Of a DNA stretch of 64,000 nt, positions 16,059 through 24,327 are shown in pieces (within the stretch, counting starts at the first letter, position 1; each line of letters opens with the position of its first letter). The stretch comes from Acidiphilium acidophilum (GTDB lineage: Bacteria; Pseudomonadota; Alphaproteobacteria; Acetobacterales; Acetobacteraceae). The translations under genes and the position numbers were made by a program. The notes beneath the pieces are model-generated. The model had not been told where the DNA came from. It did no database searches and was given only the letters and a program-made list of their open reading frames with translations. Where the stretch lies: positions 3,393,501-3,457,500 of the forward strand of contig NZ_JAWXYB010000018.1 of the NCBI RefSeq assembly GCF_033842475.1, read 5' to 3'.

Positions 16059-17599
16059 ACACGCAACCCAAGGCCGAACGGCCGAACATTCTCATCATCA
16101 TGGCCGACCAGCTCGGTGCACGCGCCCTGCCCGCCTATGGCAACAAGGTGGCGATCACCCCGCAGATCGACGCGTTGGCCGCAGGCGGCGTGGTGTTCGA
16201 GAACGCCTATTGCAACGCGCCTCTGTGCGGGCCTTCGCGCTACGTGTTCATGTCCGGCCGCCTCGCCTCGAAAATCGGCGCCTATGACAACGCGGTGGAA
16301 TTTCCCGCCACCCTGCCCACCTTCGCGCATCATCTGCGCCACGCCGGGTATCGCACCATCCTGTCGGGCAAGATGCATTTTTGTGGACCCGACCAGATGC
16401 ACGGGTTCGAGGAACGCCTGACCACCGATATCTATCCCGCCGATTTCGGCTGGACCCCGGACTGGACCGATTTCGAAACACGGCCCGACTGGTATCACGA
16501 CATGAGTTCGGTACGCGACGCCGGGCTCTGCGTGCGGACCAACCAGATGGATTTCGACGACGAGGTGATCTTCGCCGCCCGCCGCAAACTGTTCGATATC
16601 GCCCGCGATGACGACCCGCGCCCGTTCTGCCTCGTCGTCTCGCTCACCCACCCGCATGATCCGTTCGCGATGACCGCGGAATATTGGAACCGCTACGATC
16701 CCGCCGCGATCGACATGCCGCGCTACCGCCCCGACCCCGCAGCGCTCGACGCTCATTCAAAACGCCTCCGCCACGTCTGCAACACCGACCGCGAACCGGT
16801 CACCGAAGCCAATGTGCGCGACGCCCGCCACGCCTATTACGCCGCGATTTCCTATGTCGACGATCAGGTCGGCAAAATGATGGAGGCGCTCACCGCCTGC
16901 GGCCTCGCGGACCGGACCGTAACCGTGCTCACCGCCGATCACGGTGAAATGCTCGGTGAGCACAGTCTCTGGTATAAAATGAACTTCTTCGAGGATGCGT
17001 GCCGGATCCCCCTGATCGTCCACGCTCCGTCCCGCTTCGGTGCCCGGCGCATCGCGGGCTGCGTCGCCTCGGTCGATATCCTGCCCACGCTGGTCGATCT
17101 CGCCGCCGCCGAGCCGCCCGCCGCGTTCGGCGTGCCGGTCGATGGCCGATCGCTCCAGCCGCACCTCACCGGCACCGGCGGGCATGACGAGGTGTTCGGC
17201 GAATACATGGGCGAAGGCGCGATCGCCCCGATCGTGATGATCCGCCGGGGCCGCTACAAATTCATCCATTGCCCGGTCGATGACGATCAGTTGTTCGACC
17301 TCGCCGCCGACCCTGACGAACGGATCAACCTCGCGGCGCATCCCGATCACGCACCCCTCACCGCAGCGTTTCGTGCCGAAATCGCGCAACGCTGGAACCT
17401 GCCGCAGATCCAGACCGATGTTCTGGCCAGCCAGGCCCGGCGCCGCTTCGTCAATGCGTCGCTCCGCGCCGGGACCTATCAACCCTGGGATTATCAGCCG
17501 ATCGTCGATGCCACGGAGCAATACATCCGCAACCACCTCAAGCTCGGCGACCTCGAAAGCCGCGCCCGCTTCCCCAAAGTGGTCCACGGCGCGGCATGA
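16055..17599 (+). CDS. betC: Choline-sulfatase
   Basis: Hydrolyses choline-O-sulfate to choline and sulfate. The 514-residue type I sulfatase starts with the PNILIIMADQ metal-binding segment and has the core motif C-G-P-S-R at residues 58-62, where C58 would be converted to formylglycine; further metal/active-site segments are SGKMHFCG and TADHGEMLGEHSLWYK. The C-terminal region (WDYQPIVDATEQYIRNH) matches the choline-sulfatase C-terminal extension. There is no signal peptide, as in known cytosolic BetC. It ends a six-gene run that starts with the ABC importer and supplies choline to the betA/betB system downstream. Confidence 0.9.
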   Translation: MNTQPKAERPNILIIMADQLGARALPAYGNKVAITPQIDALAAGGVVFENAYCNAPLCGPSRYVFMSGRLASKIGAYDNAVEFPATLPTFAHHLRHAGYRTILSGKMHFCGPDQMHGFEERLTTDIYPADFGWTPDWTDFETRPDWYHDMSSVRDAGLCVRTNQMDFDDEVIFAARRKLFDIARDDDPRPFCLVVSLTHPHDPFAMTAEYWNRYDPAAIDMPRYRPDPAALDAHSKRLRHVCNTDREPVTEANVRDARHAYYAAISYVDDQVGKMMEALTACGLADRTVTVLTADHGEMLGEHSLWYKMNFFEDACRIPLIVHAPSRFGARRIAGCVASVDILPTLVDLAAAEPPAAFGVPVDGRSLQPHLTGTGGHDEVFGEYMGEGAIAPIVMIRRGRYKFIHCPVDDDQLFDLAADPDERINLAAHPDHAPLTAAFRAEIAQRWNLPQIQTDVLASQARRRFVNASLRAGTYQPWDYQPIVDATEQYIRNHLKLGDLESRARFPKVVHGAA

Positions 17600-17708
17600 C
17601 CGGATGCGATCGGTCGATGCCGAAATGAGTTTCGCATTGACCGCGCATGTCTGATATAGGAAAAGTGCATAACGTAGTCACGGTGACGTGATCGGATTGG
17701 AGATCGGT

Positions 17709-18800
17709 ATGGGTACGCAGCCAAAACCGACCCTGCGGCGGCATGAACCAAGGCCGCTTTCGGTCGGACTATTGCTCGCGCAGGATTTCACCCTTTCGGC
17801 GTTTTCGCTCTTCGTCGATACGCTGCGTCTGGCCGCCGACGAATCGGATTATTCCCGGCCGATCCACTGCCGCTGGACCATCATGTCCGACACCGAAGCC
17901 CCGATCCGGTCGAGCTGCGGTGTCGAAATCCTGCCCGGCAGCGGGCTGATCGACCCCGATCAGTTCGATTATGTCGTGGTGGTCGGCGGTATCCTGCACA
18001 ATCACCCCAAAACCAACGCCCTGCTCTACGCCTATCTGCGCCGTGCCGCGGCGGCGGGGGTCAAGCTGATCGGCATCTGCACCGGCAGCTTCATCCTGTG
18101 CCGCGCCGGGCTGATGGAAGGCCGCCGGGTTTGCGTCAGCTGGCTGCATTACCAGGATTTCCGCGACGAATTTCCCGACCACGCCGTGATCGGCGACCGG
18201 TTTTTCGAAATCGACGGCGACCGCATCACCTGTGCCGGGGGCGCCGGTGCCGCCGATCTGGCGGCGGCCCTGGTCGAACGTCACCTCGGCAGCCGGCTCG
18301 CCCAGAAACCCCATCAGGTCCTGTTGCTGACGCCGATGCGCGGCAGCGAGGGTGTGCAGCCCCATCCGCCGATGGCGCACGACGTGTCCGATGAGCAGGT
18401 CCGCCGCGCCCTGCTGATGATGGAACAGAATCTCGGCAATCCGCTCCACATCGCCATGATCGCGCAACGCCTCGAACTCTCCACCCGGCAGCTCGAACGG
18501 CGGTTCGACGCCGCCCTGGGCAAACGCCCGTCCGACCTCTACCGCGAGTTGCGCCTGCGCTATGCTCGCTGGCTGCTGGAAACCACCAACCGATCGGTCA
18601 CCGATATCGCGCTCGATGCCGGGTTCTCCGACTGCGCGCATTTTTCACGTCAGTTCAAGGCCCTGCATGGGCTGTCGCCCTCGCTCGCCCGCCCGACCAT
18701 GCGCCGCGATGCCGCCGCCGTTCCGCCGGACTCCGGCTGGGCCGATCACGACCGGATCACCGCCGGCGCGCTCGAATGCGCAGGCCAGCGCCCCTATTAG
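17709..18800 (+). CDS. GlxA/AraC-family transcriptional regulator 1
   Basis: A 363-residue regulator with an N-terminal DJ-1/PfpI-like domain (about residues 15-195, including GICTGSFILCRAGLMEGRRVCVSWLHY) and a C-terminal AraC helix-turn-helix pair (about 230-330, ending FSDCAHFSRQFKALHGLSPS). This architecture is shared by GbdR, CdhR and SouR, which sense glycine betaine, carnitine and sarcosine in Pseudomonas. The start is the ATG preceded by GGAG. It lies between betC and gbcA, so control of one or both is likely. Which of the family ligands it reads is unknown. Confidence 0.87.
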   Translation: MGTQPKPTLRRHEPRPLSVGLLLAQDFTLSAFSLFVDTLRLAADESDYSRPIHCRWTIMSDTEAPIRSSCGVEILPGSGLIDPDQFDYVVVVGGILHNHPKTNALLYAYLRRAAAAGVKLIGICTGSFILCRAGLMEGRRVCVSWLHYQDFRDEFPDHAVIGDRFFEIDGDRITCAGGAGAADLAAALVERHLGSRLAQKPHQVLLLTPMRGSEGVQPHPPMAHDVSDEQVRRALLMMEQNLGNPLHIAMIAQRLELSTRQLERRFDAALGKRPSDLYRELRLRYARWLLETTNRSVTDIALDAGFSDCAHFSRQFKALHGLSPSLARPTMRRDAAAVPPDSGWADHDRITAGALECAGQRPY

Positions 18801-18939
18801 TCATTGCGCCAATGCATGCCAGCCATGATGTCATGCCGTACCGATCATTGCCGCCGATGTCGCGAAATCTAAAGACTGCGATCGTACGACACGCCACTCT
18901 CCGAGCACGGGCTGCGGTTCTTTTGTGAAAGTCATCGCC

Positions 18940-20196
18940 ATGTCGGACGTTCCTGCGGTTTCACTTCCTCACCTCGTTGCCCGCCGCCGGGCGGGCCGTA
19001 TGCTGGAAGCGCCGTTCTACACCGATCCCGGCATCTTCCGCGCCGATCTCGACCTGATTTTTGGCCGCCACTGGATTTTCGTCGGCGTCGAGCCCGATAT
19101 CGCCGAACCCGGCGACGTCATGACGGTCAATATCGGGGATAACGCGATCCTGATCACCCGGGATGACGATGGCGCGATCCATGCGATGCACAATGTCTGC
19201 CGCCACCGCGCCGCGCGTCTGGTCTCGACCGAAACTGCCACGGTGGGCCGTCTGGTCTGCCCCTACCATGCCTGGACCTACGGGCTCGACGGCGCGTTGC
19301 TCCATGCCGATCACATGGGCGATGATTTCGACCCCGCCTGCCATGGCCTGCGCAAAATCCATGTCCGCTCGCTCGAAGGCCTGATCTTCGTCTGTCTCGC
19401 TGAAACGCCGCCCGCCGATTTCGACGACATGGCGCGCGCGGTCGCCCCCTATATCGCGCCGCACGAGGTCGCGAACTGCAAAATCGCCCACCAGATCGAT
19501 CTGATCGAGGAGGGCAACTGGAAACTCACGATGGAGAACAATCGCGAGTGCTACCATTGCGCGCTCAACCACCCCGAACTGACGACCTCGATCTTCGAAT
19601 ACGGCTTCGGCTTCGAAACCGACGAGACCGACCCCGTCCGCGTCGCGCAACGCCGCAATTACGATGCCATGGTCGAGCGCTCCTGCGCTGCCTGGGATCG
19701 CGCGGGCTTTCCCTCCACCGAGATCGGCAATCTCGACGATATGGTCTCCGGCTACCGGATCGGGCGGATGCCGATGGACCGCGACGGTGAATCCCAGACG
19801 CTCGACACCAGGGTCGCATGCCGCAAACTGCTCGGTCGGGCCACCGAAAAACGGCTCGGCGATCTGTCCTTCCATACCCAGCCGAATTCCTGGCATCATT
19901 TCATGAGCGATCACATCGTGAGCTTCGCCGTGCTGCCGCTCGGACCCGATCGCACACTTCTCCGCACGAAATGGCTGGTCCATCGCGATGCGATCGAAGG
20001 AGTCGATTACGATCTCGAAAACCTGATCCGGGTCTGGCGCGAAACCAATATCCAGGACGGCAATCTGGTCGGCCTCGCCCAGGCCGGCGCCGCCAGCGGC
20101 GGCTATGTCCCCGGCCCCTATTCCCCGCAAACCGAAGGTCAGGTCGAGCAATTCGTCAACTGGTATATCAGGCGGATGGCCGCGGGTCTCGCATGA
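18940..20196 (+). CDS. gbcA: Glycine betaine monooxygenase, Rieske oxygenase subunit
   Basis: Oxidative N-demethylation of glycine betaine to dimethylglycine plus formaldehyde. The 418-residue alpha subunit has a Rieske [2Fe-2S] motif C87-x-H89 ... C107-x2-H110 (CRHRAARLV... to CPYH) and mononuclear-iron histidines H206 and H211 in NNRECYHCALNHPEL, the sequence typical of GbcA-type quaternary-ammonium oxygenases. The ATG at 18940 is preferred to a GTG five codons upstream. Overlap with the reductase gene (4 bp) and the dgc genes downstream support glycine betaine rather than carnitine or stachydrine as substrate. Confidence 0.88.
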   Translation: MSDVPAVSLPHLVARRRAGRMLEAPFYTDPGIFRADLDLIFGRHWIFVGVEPDIAEPGDVMTVNIGDNAILITRDDDGAIHAMHNVCRHRAARLVSTETATVGRLVCPYHAWTYGLDGALLHADHMGDDFDPACHGLRKIHVRSLEGLIFVCLAETPPADFDDMARAVAPYIAPHEVANCKIAHQIDLIEEGNWKLTMENNRECYHCALNHPELTTSIFEYGFGFETDETDPVRVAQRRNYDAMVERSCAAWDRAGFPSTEIGNLDDMVSGYRIGRMPMDRDGESQTLDTRVACRKLLGRATEKRLGDLSFHTQPNSWHHFMSDHIVSFAVLPLGPDRTLLRTKWLVHRDAIEGVDYDLENLIRVWRETNIQDGNLVGLAQAGAASGGYVPGPYSPQTEGQVEQFVNWYIRRMAAGLA

Positions 20197-21296
20197 ACGC
20201 GGCCCCAGCCACCGCCGCCGCCCATTGCCTCGCCGCCCGTGACGGTCTCGCGGCCTGGACCGCCGAAGCCGACGATGAGTTGCTCTGTGTCGCCATTCAC
20301 GACGAAACCGCCGACGTGCGCAGCTTCACCTTCGTGCCGCGCAGCCCTACCCGGTTCCATTACCTGCCCGGCCAGTTCCTCACTTTCGACATCCCGACCG
20401 AGCGCGGCATCGTCCAGCGCTGCTACACCATCGCCTCAAGCCCGACCCGGCCGGACCGGCTCACCATCACGGTGAAACGCCAGCCCGGCGGCATCGTCTC
20501 GCCCTGGCTGCACGACCATCTCCACCCCGGCATGACCTTGCGCGCCCTCGGCCCGATGGGCGATTTCACCTTCACCGCCGCGCCTGCCGAGCGCTACCTG
20601 TTCATCTCCGGCGGCTCCGGCATCACCCCGCTGATGTCGATGACCCGCGCCCACCACGATCTCGCCCCCGCAACCGACATCGTGTTCCTCCATTTCGCCC
20701 GCACCCCGGAGGACATCATCTTCCGCGACGAACTCGCTTTCATGGCGCGCACCATGCCCAACCTCCGGGTCATTCCGGTCTGCGAGGCCGATGCCCCCGG
20801 CGCCCGATGGGGTGGGCCGCGCGGCCGGGTCGATGCCGCAATGCTCCAACTCCTGGTCCCCGACCTTGTCACCCGCACGATATTCGACTGCGGACCGGCC
20901 CCCTTCATGGCCGCGATCCGCGCCGCGCTGCCCACGCTCGGCGTCGATCCAACGCGTTATCACGAGGAAAGCTTCGACTTCGCCACCCTCGCCGCCGCCG
21001 AACCTGAAACCATCATCGCCCCGGCCACCGGCTCGTCCTTCGCCGTGAATTTCACCAAATCCGCCCGCAGCATCGACGTCGCCGCCGATCAGTTCATTCT
21101 CTCGGCGGCCCGCGCCGCCGGCATGCGCCTGCCCTCCTCCTGCACCAAGGGCATGTGCGGCACCTGCAAGAGCAAACTGATCTCGGGACAGGTCGACATG
21201 CAGCATCAGGGCGGCATCCGCCAGCGCGAGATCGATCAGGGCATGATCCTGATCTGCTGCTCCCGCCCGCTATCCGACCTGGTGATCGAGCGCTGA
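20193..21296 (+). CDS. gbcB: Glycine betaine monooxygenase, ferredoxin reductase subunit
   Basis: Passes electrons from NAD(P)H to GbcA. The 367-residue protein has an FAD-binding domain (YLPGQFLTFDIP and QRCYTIASSPTRP), an NAD-binding domain (YLFISGGSGITPLMSM and FDCGPAPFM) and a C-terminal plant-type [2Fe-2S] ferredoxin domain with cysteines in SSCTKGMCGTCKSK and ILICCSRP. The start overlaps gbcA by 4 bp. It is the only Rieske reductase in the window, so it may also serve the second Rieske oxygenase at 42.6 kb. Confidence 0.9.
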   Translation: MNAAPATAAAHCLAARDGLAAWTAEADDELLCVAIHDETADVRSFTFVPRSPTRFHYLPGQFLTFDIPTERGIVQRCYTIASSPTRPDRLTITVKRQPGGIVSPWLHDHLHPGMTLRALGPMGDFTFTAAPAERYLFISGGSGITPLMSMTRAHHDLAPATDIVFLHFARTPEDIIFRDELAFMARTMPNLRVIPVCEADAPGARWGGPRGRVDAAMLQLLVPDLVTRTIFDCGPAPFMAAIRAALPTLGVDPTRYHEESFDFATLAAAEPETIIAPATGSSFAVNFTKSARSIDVAADQFILSAARAAGMRLPSSCTKGMCGTCKSKLISGQVDMQHQGGIRQREIDQGMILICCSRPLSDLVIER

Positions 21297-21298
21297 GA

Positions 21299-22291
21299 AT
21301 GAACATCGCCCGGCTCGCCCATTTCGGTTTCCTGACCTTGCCGGATTACTCGATGATCGCGGTCTCCAGCGCGATTGAGGCGCTGCGGATGGCAAATCGC
21401 TGCGCCGGGCGCACCATCTATTCCTGGAGTGTCCACGCATTGAACGACACCCCGGTCCCCGCGAGCAACGGCATGGCGATCGGCCCGACCACGGCGCTGG
21501 GGCGGACGGCGGCGCCGGATCTCCTGTTCGTCTGCGGCGGGGTCGATGTCCGCAGCGTCGTCGGCAAGCCCCACCTCGCCGCCCTGCGGCGGCTGGCCCG
21601 GCAGGGCGTGCCTCTCGGGGCCCTGTGCACCGGCACCTTCGCCCTCGCCGAAGCCGGGTTGCTCGACGGGTATCGCTGTGCGGTCCACTGGGAGGATGCG
21701 GCGTCGATGCGCGACGCCTTCCCGGCGATCGAACTGGTCAATGAATTATTCGTGCTGGACCGCAACCGCCTGACCTGCACCGGCGGGATCGGCCCGCTCG
21801 ACATGATGCTTCATCTGATCGAGGCGAAGCTCGGCCGGGTGATCGCCGAACACGTCGCGGTCACCTTCATCCTCGACCGGATCAGGCCCAGCGGCGAGCG
21901 CCAGCCGATCGCGGCGGGCGACCGGGTCAGCCCCGATCAGCCAGTGCTGGCCCGCGCCATGGGCATGATCGAATCCCGGCTCGACGAACCCGGACTGCCC
22001 GCGACCATCGCCGATGAACTCGGCATCTCGCTCCGCCAGCTCCAGCGCCTGTTCCGCGCGCATCTCGATGAAACCCCCGCGGGCTTCATCAAATCCCTCC
22101 GCCTGCAACGCGCGCAGGCCATGCTTCAGGCCCGCGACCTTCCGGTGACGGCGGTGGCGATGGCCTGCGGCTTCGGCTCCAGCGCCTATTTCGCCAGCGC
22201 CTATCGCGCCCATTTCGGCTATTCCCCGCGCGCCGAACGCCAGTTGCGCGCGATCGCCGCGGCCTCGCCCCGCGCGGCGGCACTGTCATGA
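21299..22291 (+). CDS. GbdR-like GlxA/AraC-family regulator
   Basis: A 330-residue regulator with a DJ-1/PfpI-like N-terminal domain beginning FGFLTLPDYSMIAVSSAIEALRMANRCAGR, close to the GbdR N-terminus, and a C-terminal AraC DNA-binding domain (LPATIADELGISLRQLQRLF ... MACGFGSSAYFASAYRAHFGYSP). GbdR activates betaine and dimethylglycine catabolic genes in Pseudomonas when it binds those ligands. Here it lies inside the operon, two bases after gbcB, and its end overlaps dgcA by 4 bp, so it is probably co-transcribed and autoregulated. Confidence 0.85.
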   Translation: MNIARLAHFGFLTLPDYSMIAVSSAIEALRMANRCAGRTIYSWSVHALNDTPVPASNGMAIGPTTALGRTAAPDLLFVCGGVDVRSVVGKPHLAALRRLARQGVPLGALCTGTFALAEAGLLDGYRCAVHWEDAASMRDAFPAIELVNELFVLDRNRLTCTGGIGPLDMMLHLIEAKLGRVIAEHVAVTFILDRIRPSGERQPIAAGDRVSPDQPVLARAMGMIESRLDEPGLPATIADELGISLRQLQRLFRAHLDETPAGFIKSLRLQRAQAMLQARDLPVTAVAMACGFGSSAYFASAYRAHFGYSPRAERQLRAIAAASPRAAALS

Positions 22292-24327
22292 GCGGGGCGA
22301 CCGACGCGCTGTTCCGCCCGCTGACCCTCCGGGGTCTGACCATCCGCAACCGGCTGATGAGCACCAGCCACGCCCCCGGCTACGGGCGTGATGGCAAACC
22401 GCAGGAGCGCTACCAGCTCTACCACGCGGAAAAAGCCAAAGGCGGTATCGGCCTGACCATGTTCGGCGGTTCATCCTCGGTCTCGCTCGACAGTCCGGCG
22501 GCTCCCTGGAATCAGATTTCGGTCGCCGATGACAGTGTGATCCCGTATTTCCAGCAATTCGCGGATCGGGTGCACCAGCATGGCGCCGCGCTGATGATCC
22601 AGCTCACCCATATGGGCCGGCGCACCCGCTGGGATACCGAGCACTGGCTGCCGACCCTGTCCGCCTCGCCGCGCCGGGAACCTGCCAGCCGCTCCATCCC
22701 GCGCGAGATGAACCAGGACGATATCGACCGCGTGGTGGCCGATTTCGCGCAGGCCGCCCGCCGCGCCCGCGAAGGCGGGCTGGATGGCTGCGAGATTTCG
22801 GCGGCGCATGGCCATCTGGTCGATCAGTTCTGGTCGCCCTCGGTCAATCACCGCACCGATGGCTATGGCGGCACGTTGCTGAACCGGATGCGCTTCGGCT
22901 TCGAGGTTCTGGCGGCGATGCGCAAGGCTGCCGGCGCTGATTTCGTGATCGGCATGCGGATGTCGGGCGATGAATTGTTCGACGAAGGGTTGAGCGGCGA
23001 GGAGTGCGTCGCGATCGCGGCGGCGCATGTCGAGCGCGGGCTGGTCGATTTCGTCAACGTGATGGGTGGGCAGGCGCGTGATCATCTGGCCCATGCGGTG
23101 TCCCTGCCGAACATGGCGTTTCCGGTCGCGCCCTTCCTGTATCTGGCCAGCGCGATCCGGCGCGAGGTCGAGGTGCCGGTGTTCCACGCCCAGCGGATCA
23201 CCGATTTCGCCACGGCGGCGCGGGCCGTGGCGGAAGGCCATGTCGATATGGTCGCGATGACGCGGGCGCATATCGCCGACCCCCATATCGGGCGGAAACT
23301 GCTCGAAGGCCGGGCGGACGACATCCGCCAATGCGTCGGCGCGGGTTACTGCATCGACCGGATCTATACCGGGGCGGATGCGCTGTGCATCCAGAACGCG
23401 GCGACCGGGCGCGAAGCCACCATGCCGCACGTCATCGCGAAGGCGGATAAGCCGTTGCGCGTGGTGGTGGTCGGCGGTGGTCCGGCCGGGCTGGAAGCGG
23501 CGCGGGTGTGCGCCGAGCGCGGGCATGTTGTCACCCTGTTCGAACGCGAAACCACGCTGGGCGGTCAGATCAACATCGCCGCCAGGGCAGGATGGCGGGA
23601 GGCGTTGTCCGGCATTCCGCGCTGGCTGGCGGCGCAGGTCCGCAAACTCGGGGTCGATGTCCGGCTCGGGGTCGCGGCGGATGCGGCGATGGTGCTGGCG
23701 GCGCAACCGGATATCGTGATCGTCGCGACCGGGGGCACACCCAACCCGGGTTTCATCGACGGGGCCGACCTCGTGGTGACCACCACCGAGGTGTTGCGCC
23801 AGAACATGGACCTCACCGGCTCGGTGTTGCTGTATGACGGCATGGGCCAGCACAACGCCTCCTCCTGCGCCGAGGTTCTTGCGACGCGCGGGGCGCTGGT
23901 CGAACTCGCCACGCCGGACCGGATGGCGGCAGAGGAAGTCGGCACCACCAACCAGCCGGTGCATCTGCGCAATCTCTATCGGCTCGGCGCGATCGTGACA
24001 CCCAATCTCGACCTGCTTTCGGTGCGGCGCGAGGATAACCGCCTGATCGCGGTGCTGCGCAACACGATGGATCTGGCCGAGGAGGAACGGGTGATCGATC
24101 ACGTCGTGGTCGATTTCGGCACCCTGCCGGAGGATGCGGTCTTCACGGAACTGCGGGACCGGTCGGTCAATCGCGGCCAGACCGACGCGGCAGCCTTGAT
24201 CGCCGGCACGCCGCAACCGGGGGCCGACGCGCCGGGCTATCGTCTCTACCGGATCGGCGATGCGGCGGCGGGGCGCAACATCCATGCGGCGATCTACGAT
24301 GCGCTGCGCCTGTGCAAGGATTTCTGA
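22288..24327 (+). CDS. dgcA: Dimethylglycine demethylase subunit DgcA (TMADH-type flavoprotein)
   Basis: Catalytic subunit for N-demethylation of dimethylglycine to sarcosine. The 679 residues form an N-terminal Old-Yellow-type TIM barrel (FRPLTLRGLTIRNR, IQLTHMGRRT, SAAHGHLVDQFWSPSVNHRTDGYGG), an iron-sulfur segment and C-terminal FAD/ADP-binding domains (VVVVGGGPAGLEAARVCAERGH). The cluster segment keeps three cysteines, C349, C355 and C367, but the second TMADH cysteine position (352) is alanine. The start overlaps the regulator gene and its stop shares one base with the dgcB start. Confidence 0.88.
   Translation: MSGATDALFRPLTLRGLTIRNRLMSTSHAPGYGRDGKPQERYQLYHAEKAKGGIGLTMFGGSSSVSLDSPAAPWNQISVADDSVIPYFQQFADRVHQHGAALMIQLTHMGRRTRWDTEHWLPTLSASPRREPASRSIPREMNQDDIDRVVADFAQAARRAREGGLDGCEISAAHGHLVDQFWSPSVNHRTDGYGGTLLNRMRFGFEVLAAMRKAAGADFVIGMRMSGDELFDEGLSGEECVAIAAAHVERGLVDFVNVMGGQARDHLAHAVSLPNMAFPVAPFLYLASAIRREVEVPVFHAQRITDFATAARAVAEGHVDMVAMTRAHIADPHIGRKLLEGRADDIRQCVGAGYCIDRIYTGADALCIQNAATGREATMPHVIAKADKPLRVVVVGGGPAGLEAARVCAERGHVVTLFERETTLGGQINIAARAGWREALSGIPRWLAAQVRKLGVDVRLGVAADAAMVLAAQPDIVIVATGGTPNPGFIDGADLVVTTTEVLRQNMDLTGSVLLYDGMGQHNASSCAEVLATRGALVELATPDRMAAEEVGTTNQPVHLRNLYRLGAIVTPNLDLLSVRREDNRLIAVLRNTMDLAEEERVIDHVVVDFGTLPEDAVFTELRDRSVNRGQTDAAALIAGTPQPGADAPGYRLYRIGDAAAGRNIHAAIYDALRLCKDF

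Noticed and set aside
22471-24285. 604-codon minus-strand frame opposite dgcA
   Set aside because: Arg/His/Asp-rich shadow; dgcA carries FMN, iron-sulfur and FAD motifs in order.
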